A stretch of DNA of 64,000 nt, taken from Bemisia tabaci (taxonomy: Eukaryota > Arthropoda > Insecta > Hemiptera > Aleyrodidae). The notes beneath the pieces were generated by a model. The model worked only from the letters and a program-made list of their open reading frames with translations. It ran no database searches and had not been told where the DNA came from. The translations under genes and the position numbers were made by a program. How positions within the stretch are numbered: the first letter of the stretch is position 1; each line of letters opens with the position of its first letter. The stretch spans positions 69,373,660 through 69,437,659 of the forward strand of contig NC_092793.1 of NCBI RefSeq assembly GCF_918797505.1, in the 5' to 3' direction. Of this stretch, positions 37,387 through 50,267 are shown piece after piece.

Positions 37387-37957
37387 ACACAACCGAAGAT
37401 AGGAGAGACATTTTTAGGCCTAGTTTTTACAATATTTCTCCCGAATCAGAGCGACAATTCATTGGCAACATAGAACGGAGCATCGCGAGCTGACGCCTCG
37501 TTCCACAGCGCCTTCAATTTTGCAGATGCAACACGGACATCCATAAAGTACGAATAGTTGTATCCCTGCGCCGTCATCAACGCGCGACCTTTCCCTTGCC
37601 CTGATCTCATGTTGTGTCGATTCCGTCTGTCTTATTTGCAGTGGTGCTTCAAGGGCTACGTTAGCAAAGCAGCCAAAGACAGGAGAGATGTAATCGGGCC
37701 TTGTTTTTTACATTCTCTCCCGAATCGAGTGATATCTCATCGACGACATAGAGCGGAGCATTGCGAGCTCACGCATCGCGCCAGCACCCCTCCAATTTTG
37801 TAGATACGACACGGACACCCATCAAGCATGAATCGTTGTATCTTTGCGCCGTCATCAAAGCGAGTCCTTTCTCTCACTATATTTCAATGTTGTGTCGGTT
37901 CCTTTTGTCTTATCTATAGCAGTGCTTAAATGGTTACATGAGCAACACAGCCAAAGT
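37387..37957 (+). repeat. Tandem array E, two units of ~282 bp
   Basis: AGCCAAAGACAGGAGAGATG / ACCGAAGATAGGAGAGACAT, GATGCAACACGGACATCC and GAATAGTTGTATC recur once per unit. Related to 27460-27790 and, through the GAATAGTTGTATC...GCGCC block, to array D. Confidence 0.75.
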
Positions 37958-38450
37958 TTGACTTGGATTAAATTAGTCGACTAAACTAGGTATCGGGTGA
38001 AAAAAATTGGGTCAAGGGTCTAGCTACCGTAAGTGGTATTTTGAAGTGGAAGGTTAAAAAATAAGAGACAAAGCCGAGTGGGTAGAGGTTCCCTGAAAAA
38101 TCGTTGGAATTTTATGGAACATGAAATTTCACCTTTCATAAAAATTAAATTTGATTCCATGAAATTTCATTGTGCATTTTTAGTTGTAGGATAGGATACT
38201 CCCACTATGGTGAAATTATACAGATTTTGCTGACGTTTGACTCGGGTCCGGTTACAATTAATTAAAAAAGGCGAGGGTGTTATGAGGGTGACCGATGACC
38301 TCACAGGCAGCTCAAAGGCTTCCCTCTCGAGATGCAACATTTTATGAAATTTTTTAAAACCTCTGAAATAGACTCCTCGTCAGTATGCCATCAAACGCAA
38401 ACAAACAATGAAATCTTAGTTATCGTATTCTAAAAGTAAAATAAAAAAAA

Positions 38451-38660
38451 CACGGATGCCCTCTACCCACCGTTCGGCTGGGTGCCCTCTCCGTCGCCTA
38501 CCTGGGGGGACTCACACTCAAACACCTTCTTCGGCAACCTGGTATCAGCCATTCCGGCAGAGGGCATCCGTGAAGAGATTGAGAGATGCCAGCTTCCGGA
38601 GGATCTCTACCATGACAGATTCCTGTGCCGGGTAGACGTCGCAGAGCGCCCATAGCGTGC
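38451..38660 (+). other. GC-rich block with hairpin and short coding-like frame, unknown
   Basis: CACGGATGCCCTCT (38451) pairs with AGAGGGCATCCGTG (38559-38572). The block also holds an open frame with REEIERCQLPEDLYHDRF, faintly like the LPEDLY-D-R segment of the cytochrome bc1 subunit UQCRB, ending in TAG near 38655. GC content is far above the flanks. Could be a decayed retrocopy or part of a repeat. Confidence 0.25.
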
Positions 38661-38744
38661 TGTAAAAGCAGCTCAGGTACCTATACATACTAAAAATAAA
38701 AAAAACAAACGAGTAAAATTTTGATATTTATAGTCGAATTCGAG

Positions 38745-39412
38745 GATATTTGTCGCGCCAAAAAAACTACAAACGAGATAAGGCAACAAAATCTTTTATT
38801 TCCTGAGAGTGTAGTAATTTCTATTTTGTTGTCTTTCGGTGATACAAGAGACAGCGCGGCGCAGAGAGCAATGATGACGAGGACTTGAGGTAAAAAGAAG
38901 CCCTCGGCGCGGCGGTCGGCATGTAACACATACCTAGTAGCGCCTACAAAACTGCGTGAATACTTCACGCATTGCGTCGAACACAGTGTGCGGTTAGCAG
39001 CGGTCGGCGTGAAACGCATAGCGCCTACAAGACTGCATGAATACTTCACGCATTGCGCCAAACACAGTGCAGTCAGCGCGGCGGCGCGGAAGCGGAAGTT
39101 GAAATTATTAACCCCCATTTAATGTTTGTTCTTTCACAATGTTTTCGTTCCTTTCTTATAAATGCAAGGCATTGTCCACACAGAGATAGGTTTACAGAAC
39201 TTTATTTTTGCGCAAAGTTCCGTGAACTTTTGCTAGTAGTGTTGATAGGGCTTACGCCAAAAATGTGTCCAACACGAGTAAACGCGTCTTATGCGCCCCT
39301 TTCCCTCCGGCACGTTCACTCGATGGTTTTTTACTGATGTCTCAAAACGACTGAGAAGGGGGCGGCACAATACAGGCGGCCCATGGGCGGCAAGTGGGTG
39401 AATCCGGCCCTG
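38745..39412. mobile_element. hAT-like element (family C), inverted copy, left end lost
   Basis: Right edge GGTGAATCCGGCCCTG equals the family end. The interior has two tandem motif units and the CAACAAAATCTTTTATTTCC block matching the copy at 9370 in reverse. The 142-aa frame on the minus strand belongs to it. Confidence 0.65.
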
Positions 39413-40513
39413 TTTCCATCCGTTGAAAAATAAATCAGGATTTTTTTACGTAAGAAATTTAACGCTGCTTGTAAAATGTACAAATAGAGGGGTAGTTAGC
39501 ACTAACATTTTGAAAAAAAAACTTGTTTGAAATTATAGGTATGAGTAACTGCGTATGATGGAAAACGGGTCAGAATAGACGGAAGAGATAACCGCTTCGC
39601 AGATTGCGTCTTCGATTTTGGGAGGCTATAATTTGGGGAAGTCGATTGTTTCTCTTTCTCATCACGCGATAAGTTTTTCAGGCCAGAAAGCTACAACCAA
39701 GTTCCTCAGGCTATGGTAATGATCTGAGGGGTGTGACTGTTGACGCCTGGGCCGCTTTAAATGCACTTTTTGAGGAAAGAATAGGGCTAGTATTTACAAA
39801 ACCCCTCCTTTTCAGCTACAACAACGTAGCTGCGCATATTTGCTCCGAAACAGGAAATCAATGTTGATGTAAGTCAGTCGAAAAGTGTTCCGGACTAGTG
39901 TCGCTCACATAGTCATCAATTTTATGTGCATCAACTGAAAAAATCAGAAGCAGATTTGAATTTATATTTTCTCATTTAAAAAAATGTATAAAAGCCGTAG
40001 TAAACGTAAGAATTGAGGGGACGCCAGTAGAAATGGTGATTTCTATGTTGAATTGCTCAACGACGAAGAGAGCATTGACGGGTATAATTTTTTGCTGGTT
40101 ATTCAACAGGAAAAACTTAAAGCCTGCACGAAATTTCCTTGCTGAAAATATCCGCGGGAGCGTTGAGCTACAACTACCACCATTCGTGCGAAAAAATGTT
40201 TTTGAAAATTTCGTTCCATAGGAAGGTTATTTATCTCTGTCTTCAATATGGATATTTATTGGTTTCACAGGGTCGACGTTTGGCGGCTGAATTCTGTAAA
40301 TCAGCGAGACCAGACTTATGCGTGTCTATAATTCATTAATAGCTGAGGAGATCAAGTGAGCCACTTGAGTGTGTGAAGCGAAAATGAACCATGCATGAGT
40401 ATGGACTTTTTCAATACGTGTAGGTCCTTTTTGGGTCAGTTGCGCTGGACACAGAATCGTGTTTTGATGCTTGATTCTTGTAGATTAGCTAAGGATAATG
40501 AGACCTGTCCAAT

Positions 40514-41197
40514 CGCAACTTTCTACGTTCTAAGATCACGAAGATATCGCCCTTTGAAAAGTTGGGTTTTTGACGTCATCCACCGCGGATTTAGAAAGGC
40601 CCTCCGCCTGGAATTTCGAGTGTCATGGGGTCCGTAAATTTTAAGATTTGGGGTTCCTAATGGCCAGCATCCCAATCGCATGGTCTCTCCAACCTTGGTG
40701 TCATAATGTTTTACATCGAGCATTCAGTACCACAAGTGCATAGAGAAAAAAAAGGAGGTGTTTGCATCTTGAGGATTTGTACCCACCTACGTCATCAATG
40801 TAAACAAGACGCTCGTTGAGGGTAATGTTGACGCTGTAAAAACGGACCATAATGTCCGATTTTTTTACTTAAATCAACTCTTTATTTAATTTCAAGCACT
40901 TTTTATAGAATGACTTTTTCCCTTAAATTACACCATTTCCAAGAAAATCGACAGGATAAAAACGTCGCTGTACCCAATGACGTCATCAAAGCTATAGATA
41001 CTCTATGAAAAATTCCAAGATGCCCGAAATGCAAACACCTCCTTTTTTTTCTCTATGCCACAAGTGTCCATCACTGATTGTTGCATCCAAGATGGAAGAA
41101 ACTATGGCTTTTATGCACTCCCGTAGCGAATTATGTCGAAGCCTTGTTTTTCGAGATGCGCGATATCTCTGTAAATATCCGACGTAGAAATTTGGCG
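40514..41197. mobile_element. Nested inverted-repeat element
   Basis: Outer arms CGCAACTTTCTACGTTC ... GATATCGC and GCGATATC ... CGACGTAGAAATTTGGCG; inner arms at 40735-40775 and 41018-41060 with GGAGGTGTTTGCATCTTG-like sequence and its complement. Ends 150 bases before the odorant receptor 1 start codon. Confidence 0.65.
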
Positions 41198-41347
41198 TTT
41201 CAAAGATTTCATTACTTTTTGCTGATCGACAAATTAATTCCATCGTAATAAGATTCTGTGACTAGCGCGTTACTGACCCACAGTATAATATTCTAACCGT
41301 TGGGGAAGAATCAAAAGCCACATTCGTGGTGGGACAAATTCAGGACA

Positions 41348-44300
41348 ATGGACGAAAAAGAGGGCGTGAAGCGTCCATTCATTTACCGCTACAACGCTTT
41401 CTGCCGTTTCATAAGCGGGGACTACAAGAGTCAAGGGGTCGTGGATCGTCTCGGCTACTGGGCAGTGTTGACACTCCTAAAAATCAGCACGGGGTTCATC
41501 ATGGTGATGATCGCTCTGGCCGGGGTCCGGAGCATCTCGGATTTTTGCGACGTGAGCATCAACCTGGTGAGCTTCCTCACCATCGAAGTCTACGCTCTGC
41601 TCTTCGTTCTGCGTGGCGAAGCCTTCAACGCGATCGTGAGCAAGCTGGCATCCCTATGGCTGGAGGCGATACAAAACGTCCGGACCCTGAGAGAACAGAG
41701 CCGGGTCGAAAAGTGCGTCTGGAGCATTCGCATCATCGTCCCGCTCCTCAATAGCGGAGCCTTTGCCATCTTCATCGGCTACGCCACGGCGCCCATCGTT
41801 CTCTTCTTCACCTCCACGAGCAAGAACAGACGCATGGGACTCCCTTTCAAAATGGCCAAGTTCCTCGAGCACACGGATCACTCGACGGTGATCTGCATCT
41901 ACGTCATCGCCGTCGCCTGTTTGAGCTACTCTTGCTTCATCATCATCAATCTCAATGCCCTGTACTTGTCCATGCTTTGTACTTTGGATGCGGGACTTCA
42001 CTTGACCAGTCTTTTCATGTGCAGAGCCTATGAAAATCGGTGGGTTTATGCGAACAGGAAGACTGCTGATAAATACTCTGTCACCATGACCGATTTTCAG
42101 CTCGGCCTTGATTTGAAAAGATCCTTCGTTCGACATCAACAATGGCTCAGGTGTGTGTTTGAGATACCACAAATAAGTATGTAAATCGACGATGATACTC
42201 CCAAACCACGTATCCCGTTTGCGACGTCTTAAAATTCTCGGTTCCATTGTATTTTATGCTTCCTTTGGGAGAACAAAGCGACAAAATTACTCAAGTTTTT
42301 ACAGAATTTTCTTCGTTCGGAGAGGAAAAATTATGGAAGTTTTGAAGGGAGGCGTTGAGTAGTTTTCCGTTTTAAAAAAGGAAGCATAACAGGGAGTTGA
42401 AAACCGAGATGCGCGGTTTCAGAGTTTTACTGTCGAAATATCCACTCCATGACGAGGGTTGGATGTATTTTCCGGTGGCTGAAGTCGAAAAGAGTGTACA
42501 TTCGCTTAAATTTTTGCAAATTTTCACGCATGAATTCCTTCGTTTCCTGAAATAGAGAATTAATCCACAATAATTTTTGAAATTCTCTATGAATTCCTCT
42601 CCTTCAATCAAAAATATCTACAAAAGCTTTCAGCAAAATCTATTGGTTAGCTTCCTGGTAAAAAGTAAACCGTAATCCGAGATTTTATAAACGTTCCCTG
42701 TTAAAAATTAGCAGTAGAATCTGTGTTCCAAAATACCATAGACCTACGGCCGGCTGTAAGGTTTCCAATAGCTTCTATAGCCGGCTACACAATTTCTTAT
42801 AGCCTTTTATAGCCGATGGCGATTAAGCAACTCACAGCCCGGCGATGAAGTGTATGCTAAATGTCACTAATTACAGATGCTAAGACTTAGTGAGTTTTTG
42901 GACTACTGCTCTCGTTTTGGGCCGTAGTATCTTGATTTATTTTGCGAGGAAAGCTCCGTACTTTTGATGGATGCCTGCCAATCCTAATATATTAGAGCGC
43001 CTTCAGTTTCGTATGATACTGTGCAATACCTCTGGTGTGAAATAGTTGCTTCAAGCGCCGTGGCACGCTGCGGTGCGGCAGGCGGGCGCCTACAAACCTA
43101 ACGGGGATACTTCACGCGTTGCGCCATGCGTGAAGTATCCCTGTTAGGTTTGTAGGCGCCAGTGCGTCGCCGCTCCGCTTTGTGTAAGGCTCTAATATTT
43201 AATCTGGCGGAGTCAGCGTTATTCAACTCATGATTTTGAAATGTTTGCACATCCTGTATGGATTATTCTCGTTTTAATTGATGAAAAAAAATATGTATTA
43301 AAGAAAAATATAACGTGTGTTTTGTAAATATTAAGGTGGTTCCGTATCAAACTTAATGATTTCCAAAGCACACGAATTTCTACACAACTTTTTATAGCCT
43401 TTTTTATAATAGATGACAAAAAAGCAACAGCCAGGCGATAAAGTGCAAAGCCCGGCGATGGGAACTATAGCCCGGCTGCATAATTCTTTATCGCTTCGTA
43501 TAGCCCGGGTGTATGATTTTCTCCGCATTCTACAGCCAGATATATGATTTTCTGTAGTCTTCTTTAGCCGGCTATAAGAATTCCTATGGTATTTTGAAAC
43601 GCAGCTCTTATCGCCAATTTTTAATAGGGTTCCGATGAAGATACGACGCATATTTCAACTTTAGCCAATAATATACGTGTAATTAAGTGTGTCATTAAAG
43701 CCCTCTTTTTCAAAAAGGAAATTTAGAAAATTGAGTTTAGTTATGCCCATTCAACCGTAAAAAGAAGTGGCAAGTGCAAACATTTTGGCCTTTTGACCAA
43801 AAAAATGGGAATTTGACCTCAGTTTGATGTTTTTAAGCTGCATGACAAGCTGTAAGATCTGCCTCTTACATTTTAGAATAGGTATCGGAAATTACAAGTG
43901 GCATTAATTATCATGCTCCAGAAAAAAAAACTATTGATCATTTCCACTAGTGAATAAATAGAAAAAATATAAATTTGAGAAATAAAGAAACAACATTGAA
44001 GTGGGAATTATTTTGCTTTTAATGTGAATGAACGCTTTTTCCTCTGTAAAAATGTGGTAGTAAATAGAGACACTTAAGAGTTAGGAGAGCGGGTTGTGAA
44101 ATCCATGATCTAAGATCGGGATTAGATCGGACAGGCAACTAAACTAACTCCACCGCAAAGCGTAAAGTATCACACATAATGAAGGCGCTTCAAACGATCA
44201 TGCTTTTAAAATTCATCACCGTCAAACTTCATGCTGATCCGCACTATTGCGATTTATCGAAAAACAAGCAAACGCCTTGCAAATTGCCGGCAATTGGTGA

Positions 44301-47024
44301 TTGCCTACGATTTACGTCCATAATGTTTTTTATTTTTTTTAAAATTATTTTTCATTAATTTGCATTTTGTCGCTTTTTCTAATCAAGTCGCTTAATTAAG
44401 AGAGGACGCAAAAGTTTCATTTCTATTTCTTTGGATTTATAATTATTCAGTAGACTACTAATGTTCCCGATCGATGATCAATGTGATCCTTGTTTCAGAG
44501 CTGCCATGGAATTGAAACATGTGATGAATGAACGATTTCTTGTTTTGCACATGGGAACCATAACTGTAACCACACTCGCTTCGTTCTTAACTGCAAATGT
44601 AAGTGGAAATATTCATCGGTTTCAGGAATGAAGAAACAACTTAATCAGCCAAAACCAGTGATAGAATAACAAACACAATTTGAGAAAAGGCTGCAAAAGA
44701 GGTGCAAATAAAAAAAAACCCCAGACCGTTTCGAAATAGGTACAATTCCATTATCAACCGGAGACAAAAAAATAAATATAAAAATGAGTCTTCGATTCGC
44801 TATTACTGCGAGACTGCGCCCGCGCTGTTGTTGCTGTTGTTTTTTCATTTGTTTCCCTCGAAATATAATTAAATCAACAGGACAAGGTGTACCAACTCTC
44901 TGCAAAAACGAAAATTTGTACATTCGTATGTCACTGAGTTCGTGGAAAGCGCAAAAATATTCTGGCGAACCTTTCAAAGACAAAGTGATTGTATTTATTC
45001 TGTTGAGGAGTCAGTGTTCGGGTTCAGAATTCATTGTGTTCATTACGTTTTTTTGAAACTCTAACATGATCGTGAGAGGCCATATTAATTACATTTCTCG
45101 GGCTCTTCCATAAAAACACATGTCTGCATATGGAAACCAATGGCACATATGTTGTTTCTAAAATTAGCTAGAAATAGTGGCTCCTTATTGCAAAATGTAA
45201 TTCATATAAGGATGGAATTTTATACTTCCAGGATCCAGCACATCATTACTATCAGATAGCGATGGCATTCATACCTCTTGGTATATACTTTCTCTTCTTC
45301 TTCAAGGCTACGAGTATATCAGCAACCGCCGTAAGTGTAACACCACTGTGAATAAGGGTACATGTTTAAGAAAAACCATCCAAGCCGAACTTATTTGGCC
45401 TGCGACGGTTGAGTGGTTTATACAATCCAACGTTATCGGATCGCCGTGAGCTTCCTAAAAGCAACGTGAAAAGCGTGAGTACAGGAGTAACGTCTGATGG
45501 TGTTATTAGTGCTATTAAACTTTAAACGGGCGCCATTAGACAACAAAGAGAAACAAAAAATATACTAACTTTTCCTTTCTAGCAGTAACTGCTCCTGGTG
45601 CAAAACCCTTTTCCTGGCTAAAGATTTTGTCACTTGTCTTCAAATTTCTGCCAAAAATGAATTCGGGTATCTCAGAAGTTTGGTAGTATCAAAGGCGGAT
45701 CAAGCAATTTGGCAACACCGGATTTCCTCCATTTAAACCTATGCTAAATAATCGATTCTTGTTGGAGCATCTGGCCCCTTCATAGATACATTTCCGATAC
45801 ATTTCCATAAGTTTGAATGGAGAAAAGACAATGTTGCCAATTTTCTGGATCCGCCAATGAGTGGTATTTATCGTACTTTTACATATTGTCTACGGTAATA
45901 AGAATAATAACGGATGCACTGAACAAGGCCCGGATTTTGAAGGTCAGAAGGTTTGAAGGTTTTTGTCAATGCCAGTTTAGCCGAAAATTTAGTTTTTAGC
46001 TTAACACTAAATTCAATGGTTTAACATAATACATGTCATCTAATAACTAAATGTATATCCAAATTACAGGGTCAATTTACAGCAGACCGCCTATACTTTT
46101 GTCACATGCGAATGCCTGCGCTGATGAAAATAGATTCAAAGACGTTTTTATTCATCATGAGGAGATTACAAAGACCGGTTTTCTTCGAAATTGGGAAAAT
46201 TTGGCATCTCTCACTCATGAGATTTGTCTCGGTAATTTACTTTCAATGCTAAAGTTTGATAAAATGTATCTCAATTTGAGGGATAAAAGAAGATTGCATT
46301 TTAGAGAGTCGAAATCGCTCATGAATATGAAAGGGCTCGGAGTAAAAGTAGGGTCCTTACAATGTTTTGTAAGAAAAATTTCTAGGGCAGCTCAGGGAGG
46401 TATTAAATTCTCTTTCCAGTGTCGTAGTCAGACATTTTTCACGGGGAGGCGAGTCTCAGGTCAAAAGTGTCTCATGGGAGGTTCAAAGATAGAAAATTCC
46501 AGAAATTGATCGAAAATAACGATTTTGAGGGAAATATTACAGTCATGTCAGGAAGGGTTAAGACCCCCTAAACTCGCTGAAGTACCTTTGAAATTTAGAG
46601 CAAAAATACTCAAATATTCTATAAATTCTGATTCGCAAAAATTATGGTAAAATGCGATAGCTATGACGTCAAGACTGCCAGATACAAGAACTGAATCTCG
46701 ATAGGATTTTTACCCTTTTTGGGGGGATTTTTGGTGAGTGCACTTAGTGCACAAACTAGCACTAATATCCTCAAGGGAATGGTACATAAAAGCATTGAAG
46801 ATCTTGTAGAAGAGGGTCTAAGAATGGAAATGGTGAGGGTGCGGTTGCGTGCAATAATTCTAAAAATAAGTCGTCTTTGCAGTTACGCATATTGATCCTC
46901 TAAATGGTTTGTTTTCAATTTGTTCCAGATACTACAGCACATATTCTCAGTTATAATGTTGCTGAGGTCCATAAATAATCGGACGATGTCTCCCTCCGTG
47001 AATGGCGAAATTGAAGTAACTTAA
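41348..47024 (+). CDS. Odorant receptor, first of three in tandem (five exons, complete)
   Basis: Insect odorant receptor (7tm_6 family): a ligand-tuning subunit that would pair with Orco to form an odour-gated cation channel in sensory-neuron dendrites. Exons: 41348-42150, 44499-44598, 45232-45330, 46070-46231 and 46929-47024. Phases are 2,0,0,0; 420 codons with TAA, so 419 aa. Exon 1 carries the N-terminus and about four membrane segments (for example residues ~38-60 and ~70-90). Exons 2 and 3 each add one hydrophobic segment. Exon 4 carries the family signature region (KTFLFIMRRLQRPVFFEIG). Exon 5 ends the seventh segment (ILQHIFSVIMLLRS) with a 17-residue hydrophilic tail. A longer frame opens upstream with TTG, but insects need ATG and an in-frame stop lies at 41294, so ATG 41348 is chosen. 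Exon 1 is clearly richer in G+C than its surroundings and than the other receptors. The ligand is unknown. Confidence 0.88.
42185..42437. mobile_element. Family A element, diverged, in odorant receptor 1 intron 1
   Basis: TCGACGATGATACTCCCAAA at the left, GTTTTACTGTCGA at the right. It starts about 35 bases after the exon 1 donor. Confidence 0.65.
42696..43629. mobile_element. Family B element, full length (934 bp)
   Basis: Starts CCCTGTTAAAAATTAGC and ends GCCAATTTTTAATAGGG. Subterminal TATAGCCGGCT-like repeats on both sides resemble transposase-binding arrays. Central palindrome at about 43084-43162. No transposase frame. In odorant receptor 1 intron 1. Confidence 0.8.
45080..45220 (+). 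repeat. Repeat fragment shared with 4950-5240
   Basis: CTGCATATGGAAACCAATGGCACATATG and AGCTAGAAATAGTGGCTCC match the inverse of 5085-5165 and GCCAGAAATAGTGGTTC near 5186. In odorant receptor 1 intron 2. Confidence 0.45.
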
Positions 47025-50000
47025 CATAGCGTAGCGTAACATGACTTAGTAAGAGATATGTGTTCAGATACTTACGATTTTTATGTTTACATATAAAGTT
47101 GCAGCTGAATGGCACACATTGTCAGCAAAACATTCCATGTTATGCTTCAAGAAAACTGAGCCAATGTGTCAAATTATCTGTTTTATTTTTGTAGTTTATT
47201 GGCATATATTAAAGACTGGATTATATTATCATATTTCGAGCTGCATTATTTTGTTGTAAAACCTATGCAATAATGACAGATTTTCACATGTTAAATTGCA
47301 TTTTCAACTTAATGGAGGACACCAAGAAGGCCGAAGCGCAAAGAAAAACATTTTTGAAGGTTTCGGTTGCTATATTAAAAATTTCATTTTCATTAAAAGT
47401 AAGATTGTAGCTTTCATAAAAAAAATCAAATATTATATGGGATTGGAGTATAATTAATGGCAATTTTGGCAAAGCCAATTAAGAGAAATTTATCCCCATA
47501 CCTAGGCCACATAGTTGCGTGACTCTCCCGAAAGTGTGAAACTAACCCACGCAACCTCTACTATAAATGTGTTACAATTAAATATCCTTATTTCGCACCC
47601 CAGACATGAATAAACACTCATTTGTGGCTGACTCTGTGTCATCACCCTTCAACCCAAGGTGAATTTGACAGGAGTTGGTATTAGTTATTACGACTGTATT
47701 TCATCAGCATGGACGGAAATATCCCCGTGTACTTTTATGTGGGTGAGTATAATTCAGCGGGTTAAGGCCACACTCTAATTCTTATTTACACATTGACTGC
47801 AAAGGAGAAAGGAGAAGATATTTCCAAAGTTGTGGCAGTAAAGTTATTTCGGTGGTTTCGTTCGGTTCATGAAACTTCTTATTTTTAAAAAGAGAGGTCT
47901 TCAACATATTTTGTTCTCACGTGTGTGGATATTTTGCAATGTCCCTGCGTAAAAACGGATCTTTCTCTCGAAGGATTCTAAAAAAAACATATTTTAAAAA
48001 ATAATCTCATTGAAGAGGAAGGTCTGTTTGAGGGCCGCGTTGTCCATCAAGGTTCAGCCTTTGTTAGGATGTAAAATAGACACGTGTTTTAGGACTTATG
48101 GACATATTTATACCTATGACAGGATAAAATCAGGAGTTATGATTAATTGAGGTACTAAATTACGAGAGAGACCGAATTTAGAGACTATGGAGGCCACAAA
48201 ATGGAGGGAAAAATTGTATTTACAACAATTTTTAAGGTCTTCGTTATTCAATAACTTCTTCTAATCCCCTTATCTCCTCTAAATTTTTCTATTTATCGTT
48301 CGAAAATGGTAATTTTATCCAGCATGTCAAAAATCAAAATTAATGTGAATATAAGCGTGTATCTGGTTTATATATTCGATGACGTAGTGTGTCAGAGATT
48401 ATTGCGAGGCGCTTCCCGATGTTTTCTTTCTTTTAACTTAAGAAAGTCGTTTCACAGGTAAGATGTTGAACAACACAGATTTTTACTTTTTGGGAATTTA
48501 TGACCTTAAAGTCTTATTGTGCACAGGCCCATCTCATCACCGGGTTCCAACAATTCTTTTCATTGTAAAACTTCTATAATACAGAGGGCGCATCCTACCT
48601 GTTCTCGGTTATGAGAGAAAAGGATTAATAGGAGGAGCGTTGAGAGTATATTATTTGGCCGTAGGCAAAATACAAAAATGCAATAAAGTGTCAAAGATTA
48701 AACTTGGTTGAAAACCTTACAATACACTGGTGTTACTTTAAAAGTTTTAATTTCCGACCCCTTAAGTACCTTGTTATTTTTAACCCTTTATGGTATCCTA
48801 CGATTCATGAATTCTTCGCCCTCTACTTGTTTTATCTCAGTACTTATTTGTTTCTCACTTTCATCATTCACTTATATTTCTGAAAGAGGGGAACAGGTGT
48901 GCTGAATGTGCTCGATCGTACTCGCTCTATGGAAGTACGGCTCCTAACACTGTGTACCCTGCAGGCATAGTATAGGCAATTTGCACATCGGAATGTATGT
49001 GTGTGACGGTGTAGCGTTTGAAGTATTTCCACGATGTTGAAGGCGCTTCGTCGAGTGCACGGAATGATGCGAATTCGTGGCTTCAGCGAATTAAAATTAT
49101 TAAAAGTGCGTTATTTTTGCTAAAACGCTGGATCCGCTTTCATTTTAACAAAAATGTCTTAGTTACCTACTGCTCGCAAACCGATATTTTGTTTAGAAAA
49201 CTAAAACTGCGGTCATTGTATTATTGATATTACCTAGACTGCGTACATTTTTTTGCCAAAATTTCCTCGACCGTGGAATTTTTCCTGCCGAAATGTATCC
49301 CACCACGCTGTATAATGGTGCGTAGGGTTATAGTTATGGTCTGCTGGTGAAACCTTGCACCGAAGAACTTCCTGCAGCCCTGAAAGGGAGAGGGACTTGA
49401 ACAAAAGAAGAGAATGTTTGTGAGGTAGGGAAAATAGGACCGGCATTCTTGAGTTTTCCTCCAGTTCGATATGAATGTGCAATTTGAGACATAAGATCAT
49501 TGAAATGATTGTATCTGTGTTCATTGCTTGAAGTGCACGAGAGTAATAGAAAAAATTTACATTAAAGCACCCAAAATAAACGATTGAGCCAAACACTATA
49601 ATATCGAATAAAAATCGATCGGTTGGATCTTTCGGCCGGAAATGGAAATCCGAAAATTAGAAATAATTAATGTAGGTTGTGATTTTATTTTGTGTTTTGA
49701 GTACTTTCAAATTCTTGTTTTTCCGATTATCATTACTTATCAACGGAAAAATGTACCATTTTTCTCTTTTACAAGCAATAATCTTTTGGATCTCCGCCTC
49801 TCTAAAAAATGATCGAACTAAAATTATTTTTCCTGGCCGATTTTTTCACGTTCTGTATAGTGGATGAATAGCGTGTTTATTAAATGGTATCATTATAAAT
49901 TGAAATGCTGATAAAAAAATCGAAACATTTTGTCAAAAGTTTTCAGGAACCTATTACTGAAAATTTTAACGGACAATTTCCTAAAACGGTATAGACTATT

Positions 50001-50267
50001 TTTCATTTAACAAGCCCACGAATATTTTTTTCTGCCAAAATTGGTTCCGCCCTCAAAGGGTTAAATTTGGCTGAAAACGGAATTGGAGGGCACAATATTT
50101 ATTAACATCTGTAATTAGCGAGCACTTTGACTCAGAGCAAAACATATTCTGATTTATTGCAGGTCCCCAAGGATGAAAGAAATGTTACAAATTAAAACTT
50201 GAAAAGGAGCTTCCTGACTCATTCAAATATTCTAAGTCATTATTGATAAAAGCCTCACTCGCGAAGA
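47025..50267. other. Intergenic region between odorant receptors 1 and 2
   Basis: AT-rich, with few obvious repeats. A 120-codon frame on the minus strand (49234-49596) opens with GTG and has no recognisable features. Promoter elements of receptor 2 not identified. Confidence 0.5.

Larger units (their letters stand above)
35633..41347. other. Intergenic region between Rrp4 and the odorant receptors
   Basis: Rrp4 3' region, a poly(C) run at 36630-36646, tandem array E, the GC-rich block at 38.45 kb, an inverted hAT-like copy and a nested inverted-repeat element. 39.4-40.5 kb shows nothing I recognise. Confidence 0.6.

Noticed and set aside
38690..39118. 142-codon - frame
   Set aside because: Falls inside the hAT-like element and follows its tandem units.
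41326..41754. 142-codon + frame overlapping receptor 1
   Set aside because: Shadow frame of the receptor exon; Arg/His/Gly-rich product typical of a shifted GC-rich frame.
41654..42247. 197-codon frame on the minus strand
   Set aside because: Antisense to receptor 1 exon 1; its openness follows from that exon's high GC3. Acidic and basic low-complexity product, no domain.
46051..46509. 152-codon + frame
   Set aside because: Overlaps receptor 1 exon 4 in the wrong frame; the in-frame reading with phase-matched borders gives the receptor signature.
49234..49596. 120-codon - frame between receptors 1 and 2
   Set aside because: Opens with GTG, no splice context, no recognisable motif; plausible by chance.
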